This document shows positions 22,658 through 33,529 of a stretch of 64,000 nucleotides of DNA, piece by piece. This DNA comes from Phytophthora hibernalis (lineage: Eukaryota; Oomycota; Peronosporomycetes; Peronosporales; Peronosporaceae), in assembly GCA_012656075.1 (NCBI GenBank), contig JAAKBF010000277.1, forward strand, positions 1 through 64,000, in the 5' to 3' direction. Under the pieces are notes generated by a model. That model was not told the DNA's origin, did not search any database, and saw nothing but the letters and a program-made list of their open reading frames with translations. How positions within the stretch are numbered: position 1 is the first letter of the stretch; each line of letters starts with the position of its first letter. A program made the position numbers and the translations under genes.

Positions 22658-24360
22658 GTGTTTATCGGCGGTGCAGCGCTGCAATCGCTGCTGTCCTGCA
22701 GACGAAGGTCTCGTCGACGAGGAAACGTTAGAAACAGACGTTGGGATCTGAAAAACACACCATGCACGTCGCACACGAAGACATCGCCGGTGCTTCGCGG
22801 ACTCAGCGCCGGTGCATCCGTAGGCGCCCGACTCTGTGTCACAGCCGCGAGGCAAGAGCGAGGAAAATTCGAAGGTCTTCCGAAGATGATGTTGCGCGAA
22901 GGTGGTACCAAGGAGACACCCCGAGAAGACCATTTAGCGTTCAAACCTGCCCCACCGAGCCAAGCCGAGCCGCCGCTGACGACACCCAGCACCTCCTCCC
23001 GGCCGATGGCACCCCTCTCCGCGTCGCAGCTACCACCGGAGGAGATCCACGCTGGCGACACGATAGCGTATTACTCAATGGCGTTCGTGTGCGGTGACCC
23101 CGAGGATGTCGAGAAGCAGTGGTTCTAAGCGTTGATTCAAGCGCCGGCGCGACCACGGCGCTGAAGCTGGACACGGGAGACCACATCCCGCCGACGATGA
23201 TGCTGAAGCGCCTCTTGGACTGCTCAAGGAGGTCGATTGCTAAGGGCAAGGCGCTGTCGCGGAAGTTGCGGACGTACAAGTTGATTGCAGGGACGCATGA
23301 AGCTCCGACACGAGCCAGCGCATTCAATCGTGCAGTAGAGGGGTCATTCGGGAGGCATTTGCTGCCGCTCAACGTGCTGGCCCTGCTGTATGTGAGGAGA
23401 TTTCTTGTGAGAACTCTGCTGAGATGAACGCGACCAGCAGCACGAGGACGGAATTACCAGCGAAATCTGGATCGACGTTCAGCGCTCGTAGGATGCCTGA
23501 AATGGCGTCGCCGAGAGGGGCTACACGCCAACCACGCCTTGCAGATTGTAGGCCATGCGAGGATCCGGACCACGTCGAAGCAGGGGTCGCAGTTTCGCGG
23601 GCGTCCAGCAGTAAATCAGTAGGTCCAATGCTGGACGAGTCTGGTGAAACGGTCGCGCCGGGCAGTGATGAAGCCCCCAAGCAAGGCTTTGGCTCGTAGA
23701 GACGATCGACGTCCCCAGGACGCAGGCGCCATGGGTGATTCATTGTTGGCTGACGTGAATGAATACGTGCAATCCATTCCGACCCGCCTGGAGCGAGCGA
23801 AGATTCGCCACCAAGCCAAGAGGAAATCAGGAAGCTGGCACGTGCCACGTTCGCGAAAGCGACGCAACCAGAAGAAGTGCGCTGTGACACGCAGCGGCAC
23901 AGACATATACCACGCGCATACAGTGAAGGCACGATCAACGAAGGCAACGCTGCAACGTCCTGTCATCAAGGACCGCCTTCGGGCACTTCACGTGCGGCGA
24001 CCGCAGTTCGCCAAGTCCAGCACACAAGAGCTGGATCTTGCGGTGGAGGTGAAATGGCCCACCTCCGTGCAACGCCTTACCACATCAATCGACCCCGAGG
24101 GTCTGGAATTTGCAGACATCGGAGACGGAGATCCGTGCCGATGCGTTGGCGACTGCTTCATGGACTCCTGCAATAATGCGCTTTTATCCATCTATTGTAC
24201 TCCCGATGTATGCCGCTTAGGAGGAGTCTGTAGCAACTCCCCGCAGTCTTCCAGGTCTGAAGTTGTATGACACCTGCCGCGTCGGGATTGGTGTTCACAC
24301 CACCGCGTATATTGAGGTTGGAGATGTAGTTGGCGAGTACGTGGGCCGCCTGTTCAGTAC
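22658..24360 (+). pseudogene. AWS-SET histone-methyltransferase-like gene, truncated
   Basis: Convincing coding begins near 22990 with HAGDTIAYYSMAFVCGDP, shifts frame near 23120 (LDTGDHIPPTMMLKRLLD) and again near 23700, and then runs open to 24270. There a cysteine cluster, DPCRCVGDCFMDSCN...CTPDVCRLGGVCSN, has the spacing of an AWS (pre-SET) zinc-binding domain. A further shift near 24260 gives VGIGVHTTAYIEVGDVVGEY, the first strands of a SET domain that binds S-adenosylmethionine. The SET domain stops at 24360, where retrotransposon copy A begins, so the catalytic half is missing. Intact relatives methylate histone lysines. At least three frame breaks precede the truncation. SET genes of this kind are repeated in oomycete genomes, so this may be a transposon-carried gene. 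Confidence 0.7.
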
Positions 24361-24609
24361 CCATACCCGCGATTGAAGCATCGGTAACCGTACCAGTAGC
24401 TTCCTCTTGACATTTCACATTCTCTTCACTTCCACAGAGGCTTGCGCCTCCCTCTTCTCCATTTTCCGTCGATTTCACATAATCCATATTCAAGTCATCA
24501 GGCCGTTTGCACGAACCCGTGAACGCAAACAAATAGTCGGCGTCCAGCGCAGGCTCGGCTAACTGTGGCAGCCCGATTGGGACCAACCCACTTTCAGTTG
24601 GTGGGCTGC

Positions 24610-26976
24610 CTAGTTTAAATGACTCCCATAGACCAATTCTTGCAGTTCCGGTGAGAGGTCTTTCTTCTCCACCTTCTCCTTCAAAAGAGACGCCAGCTCG
24701 TTGAATGCTTCGCACTTTCCCGCATCGTGGACTTGCTTGCACATCTTGCACCTCTTGAAACAATAGTGTGCAGAATGTGTGAATCCACCACAGGCGGCAC
24801 ACGGGCCATATTGTCGGCGACCATCACGTCCGCCGAGGCCTCGGTTGTCTCGGTCGTGCGGGTATTGGTTATTCCCAACCCTCGATCGGCGATTGTCAGT
24901 CCGAGCGAACGTTCCCTTGGCGGCGTGGCGACGCTCCGAAGCATTCGCGGCGGCAGCCACATGACCGTGATCTTCGTCCGACGCGTATTCGTCGTCCAAG
25001 CTCCTGTCCGAGACTCGGTCGCCCCTGCTAGGGTAGTACTCCGGGTCGTAACCCTCGGTATCATCATAACACCCACTCGATGTCTCTGCAGGTTCTCCTC
25101 GCGGGTCGACTGAGCCATCCACCTTCAACGCAGCGACCATGTCTGTCAGTGCTTCAGCTAGAGTGACCCTCGGTCGGTATGGACGATCATCTCGACGTCG
25201 GTTGTCATCCCGATACCGATCTTCTCGACGACGCCCATCATCTCGGTCACGCCGGTAGGGGTTCCGCGAATCCTCGGCGCGTCCATCGTCACGGCGACGA
25301 CTATCATCTTGGCCTTTGGGGCGTCGCACCGAGGCCTCGCGTCCCTTTTCCTCTCGTGGCGTCGGAGGATATCGTTTATCATGTCTTCCAGGTCGTGAAT
25401 ATTCTTGACTCGCACGTGACACAGACGCTCTTCCAAGGCTCGGTCTTCGCACGTATCGAGAAAGTGTTCAACATGATCCTTGGCCTCGCGACCGCCGTGC
25501 TCGAATTGTACTCCGGCATTCCTGGCGTAGCCATTGAGCCGGTTCAGATAGTCGCAGACATGCTCCTTCTCTTCACGCTTCGCCGAGTAGTACCGTGCTT
25601 TCGCCGATTGATTAAATCGGGAACAGTAGTACTTGATGAACGCATCACTCAACAATTTCCACGTTCGTCTAGTCTTCCGCGGGAGTTGCCGGTACCAATG
25701 CAGGGCGCCATCTTGGAGACTCAGCTCAAACGCCATGCACCATTCATTCGGTGGCGTGTGCGTTCCCTTCATCTCATAGATGAAGGCTCGGAGCCATTGC
25801 ATTGACTTCTCATTCTTGTCTCGGAGGCCGAAGTAGGGTTTGATGTTGCCCAACGGGAGGTGCGTGGCGATTTCAAGCCTCGGTGTGGAACTCTCGTTCT
25901 CCATCGAGCTGAGCTTACGGATTTGGCGTGCCCATTCTCCAGTCACGTCACCCCTTTGGTCTACGACGTCGAACGAATCATCGTCCGAGGAGTCGTCGTG
26001 CGTATCGAAGCGTCGGTCCGTCGTCCGACCTGTACTTCGGCCCGCCGTCGGAGCGGTCCGCGTACCCTCGGACCCTTTTGCCAATCGCTCGGTACGGTCC
26101 GCTGACCGAGGCGTTACCATGTGCGAATCTTGAAAGTACGCCGAAGCGGTCCCTTTCGCTGAGAACACACCCGTCCCGACCGATTTCTCTGGCTGTCGCC
26201 CAGGAGTTGTCGGTAGCGGAACCCTCGATGGATCCATCCCCTCGGTCGTGCGTGAGAGGCTCGTCCGACGGTTGGAGCCCGGTTCAGGCACACCAAAAAC
26301 CGTCCGAAGCTTCTGTTTCCACTTGCGCAGCGAGAGCGCGGCATCTTCGATCGACCAACCTTGAAGGTCGGCTTCGGTGGGGAGTGCTTGAGGTTCACAG
26401 CCCATAGCTCAGAATAGTTGTACCGTGTCCTCGGCCACCTGTTGGATGCTCCACGATTCCACTGGGACAACTAATTCTGCCCCGAGTTCCATCCACACGG
26501 CTTGTCGAATTGACTTTGGCGCAAAGGCCCGCATCCACTTGCTCTTCGTCATCATCACCTCCATGCATCTCCCCAAAACCTTGTTGGCAGTCGGAGTGTC
26601 CCCATTAACTGGAGGCCGACTGCCGGTCGACCGAGAACTCGCGTCCCCGGTCATCGTCAGCGATCGGAGATCGCCGAGTCCAACTCCTCGGTGAGGTTTC
26701 GCGCGAGCGATCTCACCCCTCCGCTACGTCCTGCTGAGACGGTAGCGGCTTCCGAAACCGCGGACATCGCTGTCGCTTCTTCCAGGTATTCGTCTTCGTC
26801 ATCTTCTTTGGCTTCAGAGTTGTCCATCCGCACGTCGAAGCTGTCCGAACGCTCGTTGATCGACGGCGAGGTACTTGGGGTCGCGAGTGTTGGACCGGAC
26901 CTCACCGAACCTTCGGTGTGCTCCCGCTCGACTTCATCGGCGTTTCTGGTACCGCTGACTTCGCTCCTCTCGCCAT
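24610..26976 (-). pseudogene. gag: gag of copy A, frame-broken
   Basis: It starts at MARGAK (26976). The acidic N-terminal part is broken by a missing C near 26926 relative to copy B. A frame break near 26655 and an in-frame TGA near 26406 are shared with copy B. The central part contains GALHWYRQLPRKTRRTW and FIKYYCSRF, a retrotransposon gag (capsid-like) region, and is open from 26405. One base is missing near 25345 compared with B. The basic RDD-rich stretch is followed by two zinc knuckles, C-X2-C-X4-H-X4-C and C-X2-C-X3-H-X4-C (about 24830-24720), that bind RNA. The stop is at 24610. An intact protein would form particles and package element RNA. Confidence 0.85.
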
Positions 26977-27064
26977 CTTCACGCTTCTTCTTCTCTTGTT
27001 TCTCTCGAATGCTCGTTAGGGTAAAAACCTATATACAACCAAGACACACAGAAAGTCACTCCCA

Positions 27065-27083
27065 ATCCCGGGTCACGGCACCA
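27065..27083 (-). other. Primer-binding site, copy A
   Basis: The minus-strand sequence TGGTGCCGTGACCCGGGAT starts 2 nt after the LTR end. It is complementary to a tRNA 3' end of the form ...GTCACGGCACCA, which fits tRNA-His (inference from the general tRNA-His acceptor stem). Confidence 0.75.
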
Positions 27084-27085
27084 GT

Positions 27086-27970
27086 TGTCGTGTAGGATCA
27101 CGCAGAAATTCTCACTACCAAATGGTATGAGTCCCACCAACAACACTCGCTTCCCCTTGTCAGGTCAACGAGCGTTGGATCAAACCAGAAGACCAGGAAC
27201 GATCCCTTACGCCGGGTTGGATGTGAACCCTCTGTACACCTAGGTTGTATTAGGCCAACCCAATAACCTGCACCACTAGCCACGAGCGAGGGCTAGTACG
27301 CAATATTGCGCTTTCGCGCGAACCCCGCAGTCCCTCAGAAGGAAGGGTACCGGCTGTCAAGCCTAATACGGGTTTGCCGAGGTAAAACCTCGGCGGGTAG
27401 TAAAATATGTATGGAACACTCGGTTCCACTATAATATATGGTAACGACGCTTCTCGTCGCTCCCAACACTCAGTCACTCTAATCTCTTGGACTGACCAGC
27501 AACAAACCGTCGATTCAATGTACCTTAGACTCGCTGATCAGCATCCCACAAGCTGAGCGTATCCAGACCCTAAGATAAGCTAGATAGACTTACCGAAGAC
27601 GGACTTGACCCTTGGTGACTTGGGGGAAGACTGCTGATTTATTTATGTTGATCTATGGCCCTGAGAGCCTCTGTAGTAAATCCTATAGCTAGTCCTATAC
27701 GTACATACAAATATCCAGTGTGAACCGATCCCAAGTGATCCTGTACCCGGCTCTATAAGACCAAGGGTACGGAACTGAAATGGGTACAAACGAGGGTTCG
27801 TATTCTCGGCCGGGGATTTATTATACTCGACCGAGGCCTCGGTCACTAAACTATCGTGGTCACTGTGGCGCAGGGAATGTAATCCGCCAATCAGGGCACG
27901 CCGGTCACTTTCTTTCAGCAAGGGTAACCTTGCCGACTGGCGACCGAGCGCCCCAAAACCCAACACCACA
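27086..27970 (-). repeat. LTR shared by copies A and B (885 bp)
   Basis: On the minus strand it begins TGTGGTGTTGGG and ends CTACACGACA (TG...CA). On its downstream side it is followed by AC and a primer-binding site, as a 5' LTR is. On its upstream side it is preceded by a purine-rich tract, as a 3' LTR is. One LTR therefore serves as the 3' LTR of B and the 5' LTR of A. Confidence 0.88.
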
Positions 27971-27986
27971 ACTGCCCCGCCTCGAC
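27971..27986 (-). other. Putative polypurine tract of copy B
   Basis: GTCGAGGCGGGGCAGT on the minus strand abuts the LTR start. It matches the tract before the LTR at 51858 (GAGGCGGGGGCAGT), which supports its role as plus-strand primer. Confidence 0.7.
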
Positions 27987-28387
27987 GCAAGCTTCCACAA
28001 GTAGTGCGCGTCGTGGTGCTTCGCATCTTCGCACCATGGGTCATCCGCCCGTAGCGTTGGGCCGACCACCACCCATCCTCTCGCCAGACAACAACGTGAT
28101 TGCCTGGCCGAGACTTCGGGGATCGTGCTCAGTCACAGCCATACCCGCGATTGAAGCATCGGTAACCGTACCAGTAGCTTCCTCTTGACATTTCACATTC
28201 TCTTCACTTCCACAGAGGCTTGCGCCTCCCTCTTCTCCATTTTCCGTCGATTTCACATAATCCATATTCAAGTCATCAGGCCGTTTGCACGAACCCGTGA
28301 ACGCAAACAAATAGTCGGCGTCCAGCGCAGGCTCGGCTAACTGTGGCAGCCCGATTGGGACCAACCCACTTTCAGTTGGTGGGCTGC

Positions 28388-30753
28388 CTAGTTTAAATGA
28401 CTCCCATAGACCAATTCTTGCAGTTCCGGTGAGAGGTCTTTCTTCTCCACCTTCTCCTTCAAAAGAGACGCCAGCTCGTTGAATGCTTCGCACTTTCCCA
28501 TCGTGGACTTGCTTGCACATCTTGCACCTCTTGAAACAATAGTGTGCAGAATGTGTGAATCCACCACAGGCGGCACACGGGCCATATTGTCGGCGACCAT
28601 CACGTCCGCCGAGGCCTCGGTTGTCTCGGTCGTGCGGGTATTGGTTATTCCCAACCCTCGATCGGCGATTGTCAGTCCGAGCGAACGTTCCCTTGGCGGC
28701 GTGGCGACGCTCCGAAGCATTCGCGGCGGCAGCCACATGACCGTGATCTTCGTCCGACGCGTATTCGTCGTCCAAGCTCCTGTCCGAGACTCGGTCGCCC
28801 CTGCTAGGGTAGTACTCCGGGTCGTAACCCTCGGTATCATCATAACACCCACTCGATGTCTCTGCAGGTTCTCCTCGCGGGTCGACTGAGCCATCCACCT
28901 TCAACGCAGCGACCATGTCTGTCAGTGCTTCAGCTAGAGTGACCCTCGGTCGGTATGGACGATCATCTCGACGTCGGTTGTCATCCCGATACCGATCTTC
29001 TCGACGACGCCCATCATCTCGGTCACGCCGGTAGGGGTTCCGCGAATCCTCGGCGCGTCCATCGTCACGGCGACGACTATCATCTTGGCCTTTGGGGCGT
29101 CGCACCGAGGCCTCGCGTCCCTTTTTCCTCTCGTGGCGTCGGAGGATATCGTTTATCATGTCTTCCAGGTCGTGAATATTCTTGACTCGCACGTGACACA
29201 GACGCTCTTCCAAGGCTCGGTCTTCGCACGTATCGAGAAAGTGTTCAACATGATCCTTGGCCTCGCGACCGCCGTGCTCGAATTGTACTCCGGCATTCCT
29301 GGCGTAGCCATTGAGCCGGTTCAGATAGTCGCAGACATGCTCCTTCTCTTCACGCTTCGCCGAGTAGTACCGTGCTTTCGCCGATTGATTAAATCGGGAA
29401 CAGTAGTACTTGATGAACGCATCACTCAACAATTTCCACGTTCGTCTAGTCTTCCGCGGAGTTGCCGGTACCAATGCAGGGCGCCATCTTGGAGACTCAG
29501 CTCAAACGCCATGCACCATTCATTCGGTGGCGTGTGCGTTCCCTTCATCTCATAGATGAAGGCTCGGAGCCATTGCATTGACTTCTCATTCTTGTCTCGG
29601 AGGCCGAAGTAGGGTTTGATGTTGCCCAACGGGAGGTGCGTGGCGATTTCAAGCCTCGGTGTGGAACTCTCGTTCTCCATCGAGCTGAGCTTACGGATTT
29701 GGCGTGCCCATTCTCCAGTCACGTCACCCCTTTGGTCTACGACGTCGAACGAATCATCGTCCGAGGAGTCGTCGTGCGTATCGAAGCGTCGGTCCGTCGT
29801 CCGACCTGTACTTCGGCCCGCCGTCGGAGCGGTCCGCGTACCCTCGGACCCTTTTGCCAATCGCTCGGTACGGTCCGCTGACCGAGGCGTTACCATGTGC
29901 GAATCTTGAAAGTACGCCGAAGCGGTCCCTTTCGCTGAGAACACACCCGTCCCGACCGATTTCTCTGGCTGTCGCCCAGGAGTTGTCGGTAGCGGAACCC
30001 TCGATGGATCCATCCCCTCGGTCGTGCGTGAGAGGCTCGTCCGACGGTTGGAGCCCGGTTCAGGCACACCAAAAACCGTCCGAAGCTTCTGTTTCCACTT
30101 GCGCAGCGAGAGCGCGGCATCTTCGATCGACCAACCTTGAAGGTCGGCTTCGGTGGGGAGTGCTTGAGGTTCACAGCCCATAGCTCAGAATAGTTGTACC
30201 GTGTCCTCGGCCACCTGTTGGATGCTCCACGATTCCACTGGGACAACTAATTCTGCCCCGAGTTCCATCCACACGGCTTGTCGAATTGACTTTGGCGCAA
30301 AGGCCCGCATCCACTTGCTCTTCGTCATCATCACCTCCATGCATCTCCCCAAAACCTTGTTGGCAGTCGGAGTGTCCCCATTAACTGGAGGCCGACTGCC
30401 GGTCGACCGAGAACTCGCGTCCCCGGTCATCGTCAGCGATCGGAGATCGCCGAGTCCAACTCCTCGGTGAGGTTTCGCGCGAGCGATCTCACCCCTCCGC
30501 TACGTCCTGCTGAGACGGTAGCGGCTTCCGAAACCGCGGACATCGCTGTCGCTTCTTCCAGGTATTCGTCTTCGTCATCTTCTTTGGCTTCAGAGTTGTC
30601 CATCCGCACGTCGAAGCTGTCCGAACGCTCGTTGATCGACGGCGAGGTACTTGGGGTCGCGAGTGTTGGACCGGACCTCACCGAACCTTCGGTGTGCTCC
30701 CCGCTCGACTTCATCGGCGTTTCTGGTACCGCTGACTTCGCTCCTCTCGCCAT
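28388..30753 (-). pseudogene. gag: gag of copy B, frame-broken
   Basis: It starts at MARGAK (30753), and its N-terminal part is intact to a frame break near 30433. Like copy A it has that break and the in-frame TGA near 30182; the homologous second gag at 41.2 kb has a sense codon at that position (LLRAMG against LF*AMG). Private lesions are one missing base near 29457, inside the capsid region, and two missing bases near 28498, inside the second zinc knuckle. Where copy A is frameshifted near 25345, B is in frame (RRHERKKGREASV). Both copies are therefore dead as written, but with different private lesions. Confidence 0.85.
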
Positions 30754-30841
30754 CTTCACGCTTCTTCTTCTCTTGTTTCTCTCGAATGCTCGTTAGGGTA
30801 AGAACCTATATACAACCAAGACACACAGAAAGTCACTCCCA

Positions 30842-30860
30842 ATCCCGGGTCACGGCACCA
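30842..30860 (-). other. Primer-binding site, copy B
   Basis: The same TGGTGCCGTGACCCGGGAT sequence and the same 2-nt AC spacer as copy A. Confidence 0.75.
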
Positions 30861-30862
30861 GT

Positions 30863-31749
30863 TGTCGTGTAGGATCACGCAGAAATTCTCACTACCAAAT
30901 GGTATGAGTCCCACCAACAACACTCGCTTCCCTTGTCAGGTCAACGAGCGTTGGATCAAACCAGAAGACCAGGAACGATCCCTTACGCCGGGTTGGATGT
31001 GAACCCTCTGTACACCTAGGTTGTATTAGGCCAACCCAATAACCTGCACCACTAGCCACGAGCGAGGGCTAGTACGCAATATTGCGCTTTCGCGCGAACC
31101 CCGCAGTCCCTCAGAAGGAAGGGTACCGGCTGTCAAGCCTAATACGGGTTTGCCGAGGTAAAACCTCGGCGGGTAGTAAAATATGTATGGAACACTCGGT
31201 TCCACTATAATATATGGTAACGACGCTTCTCGTCGCTCCCAACACTCAGTCACTCTAATCTCTTGGACTGACCAGCAACAAACCGTCGATTCAATGTACC
31301 TTAGACTCGCTGATCAGCATCCCACAAGCTGAGCGTATCCAGACCCTAAGATAAGCTAGATAGACTTACCGAAGACGGACTTGACCCTTGGTGACTTGGG
31401 GGAAGACTGCTGATTTATTTATGTTGATCTATGGCCCTGAGAGCCTCTGTAGTAAATCCTATAGCTAGTCCTATACGTACATACAAATATCCAGTGTGAA
31501 CCGATCCCCGCAAGTGATCCTGTACCCGGCTCTATAAGACCAAGGGTACGGAACTGAAATGGGTACAAACGAGGGTTCGTATTCTCGGCCGGGGATTTAT
31601 TATACTCGACCGAGGCCTCGGTCACTAAACTATCGTGGTCACTGTGGCGCAGGGAATGTAATCCGCCAATCAGGGCACGCCGGTCACTTTCCTTCAGCAA
31701 GGGCAACCTTGCCGACTGGCGACCGAGCAGCCCAAAAACCAACACCACA
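30863..31749 (-). repeat. 5' LTR of copy B (887 bp)
   Basis: TGTGGTGTTGGT...CTACACGACA on the minus strand, nearly identical to the shared LTR with only scattered differences near its 5' end. Confidence 0.88.
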
Positions 31750-32260
31750 CTGAGCTCACAGGGCAAAATGGCGCAGCAAAATTGCACGTGCGCCATTTAT
31801 TTACGAGGCGTAATTACGTATACCACCTATTAAGGAGCCAATAATTTGAGAGAATGGAGTTTTACGAAACCTCCACAATCTGGTGCGATTTAAATTTTGC
31901 GATGCGTCGGATGCTGGTCGCAGTTGCACTGACGGTCGGAGACGTGACGATATGGTAGAATAGCGTACCGGTATGTTCGTACACAAGATTTCAAGCTCAG
32001 AATATTTTAAATGCATCCAGCCAATCAAATGTATTTCTTGAACATTAATGACTAACCAGATCTCTTACATTATCACATCGGCTGGCTCGGACAATTCGGC
32101 CTTTTTTGTCCGAACAGTTTGGAAATATTTGATTTTACCATAATGAAAGCAAGTGATCGACATATTCTAAAAATACTACGTTCGTTCGGACATATATCGG
32201 TTTTGACGGGGGTAGTTCGACGCTGGCAGACGAGGCAGTGCAACCAGTCATACATCGGCG
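31750..32260. other. Intergenic flank, no gene seen
   Basis: Only short frames without recognisable domains. It contains the hairpin at 31766-31798. Confidence 0.4.
31766..31798. repeat. Strong hairpin, 10-bp arms
   Basis: AAATGGCGCA (31766-31775) and TGCGCCATTT (31789-31798) are perfect reverse complements around a 13-nt loop that itself contains GCAAAATTGC. It begins 17 bp outside the copy B LTR. Confidence 0.8.
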
Positions 32261-32692
32261 ATGTCGATGAAAGCTCTAATCCCAGGAAACTCCCAGCGAG
32301 CACGATTGACAGCGCTGAACGTGTTTGAGCGGTTCGCATCAGCTCAAGAAATGACGGTGAAGCAGATATGTTCATTTGTAGCAACTGATGAATCCGTGGA
32401 TGCTCTGTATATCGTGTTAGACAAGTTTGCGATGTATTTAGCTTATCAGGAAAGCTCTAAGGGCTCTCTCCTGTCTAAGAACTCGGTTGCTAGCTACTTC
32501 AGCAACGTCAATGACGTGAAGCGGTCTGACTCTCGCAGAGCTTCACCAATCGGAGGCGACATGAGGACCCAAAGATCACGATTGATGGATCGCGACCCGA
32601 GAGCTGCAGCTGTGTCTTGTTACATCCGGTTGTGTGACATCTGGGCGAGACCTGACCGGTGTATCAACAATGGGGTACACCGAACTGATTAG
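32261..32692 (+). pseudogene. Crypton-like tyrosine recombinase N-terminal fragment
   Basis: The 143-codon frame contains LNVFERFASAQEMTVKQIC, then LDKFAMYLAYQES and LSKNSVASYFSNV. This resembles the SAM-like core-binding region at the N-terminus of Crypton-type tyrosine recombinases, which are numerous in oomycetes. The catalytic part (R...HxxR...Y) is absent, because the frame runs into minisatellite sequence. The assignment rests on pattern recognition only. Confidence 0.45.
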
Positions 32693-32693
32693 T

Positions 32694-32816
32694 CTGGCGC
32701 AATCATTCCAATACGCGATCTGGTGCAATCATTCCAATACGCGATCAGGTGCAATCATTGGGACACGCGATCTGCCAACTTGCGATCTGCCAACATGCGA
32801 TCTGCCAACTCGCGAT
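32694..32816. repeat. Two abutting minisatellites (3 x 26 bp, 3 x 15 bp)
   Basis: Three 26-bp units ending ACGCGAT lie at 32694, 32720 and 32746, followed immediately by three 15-bp units CTGCCAACTTGCGAT (variants at two positions) at 32772, 32787 and 32802. Both unit types start with CTG (CAG in one copy) and end with GCGAT, so the short unit may be a deletion form of the long one. A diverged 26-mer follows near 32831. Confidence 0.85.
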
Positions 32817-32835
32817 CTGCGGGGGTTGATCTGGA

Positions 32836-33529
32836 GCAATCATGTCGGTACGAGCGATCACATGAATTGTGGGTACAATGGAGCTATCAATTCGTTACGG
32901 TACCGCGATCTTGGTACATAATACCAGGTTCAAGGTACGATGCGCAAACAGGAAGCACGCAAGAGGGATAGGAAGAGAGCGAGATGGGGATAGATCTTTA
33001 GGACCGTTACTTTGGTATAATAGATTCCGATTTGCCTTGCAAGACGCAAGTGTTTTCTAGACTACCGGGGAAGGAGGTACATTGGCCTACCCGAAGAAGA
33101 ACTCACTACGTCAACCAAGAACACGACGTACACCTGGATAGCTTGGCCAGGGTACGCTCACATATCAATCTCACTACACGATTCCGCCAAGAGGAGGCGG
33201 CAAGCAACGGAAAGGGCTACAACAGCACAAGAAAAGGATACATCCCCACGCGATCGGCTTGAACCAAGACTCGATCGCAGGACACCGACGACCGCGTGAA
33301 GAATACCTGCGTGGCCGTCACCCACCCAGACCCCGGAAGGAGCAACCAAGCTCCAACCTCCGCCTTGGTCACCACTGAAGTAACCCGTCCAGCCGTCGGG
33401 TACACAAGGTGACTACAAGGTTAGATCGCGCCAATTCAACGGAGTACCCTCTCCGACAGTCGGCAGTCTGGGCGTACCGTGCGCAAGCTTCGACCGCGTC
33501 AGCAATTTTCGTGAAGCAGCTTCGCCACA
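32836..33529. other. Presumed 5' flank or leader of the Gypsy element; no LTR recognised
   Basis: No domain-containing frame. I searched by eye for a copy of the LTR at 40220 and for a TGGTGCC primer-binding site upstream of the gag at 33530 and found neither. Confidence 0.4.

Larger units (their letters stand above)
24361..27970 (-). mobile_element. Gag-only LTR retrotransposon, copy A (3'-truncated)
   Basis: Read on the minus strand: LTR 27970-27086, primer-binding site, leader, gag, then truncation at 24361 inside the region after gag. There is no protease, reverse transcriptase or integrase. The block 24361-27970 matches 28139-31749 (copy B) almost base for base. The 3' LTR and about 168 bp of internal sequence present in copy B are missing, replaced directly by the SET gene. 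This fits a non-autonomous derivative of a Gypsy element, which would need proteins in trans. Confidence 0.85.
27971..31749 (-). mobile_element. Gag-only LTR retrotransposon, copy B (structurally complete)
   Basis: Minus-strand order: 5' LTR 31749-30863, PBS, gag, short 3' region, purine-rich tract 27986-27971, then the shared LTR 27970-27086 as its 3' LTR. The internal region is about 2.9 kb and encodes gag only. After the gag stop an open frame continues to 28041 with no recognised domain; it may be residual pre-protease sequence left by a large internal deletion. The plus-strand flank starts at 31750 (CTGAG). Because the other side is fused to copy A and truncated, no target duplication can be tested. 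Confidence 0.85.

Noticed and set aside
24727..25113. Plus-strand ORFs over the gag regions (24.7-26.4 and 28.5-30.2 kb)
   Set aside because: Mirror frames of gag, repeated identically in copies A and B; no coding features.
26655..30433. Programmed frameshift or stop readthrough in gag
   Set aside because: No slippery heptamer or pseudoknot was recognised, and a related gag reads a sense codon at the TGA.
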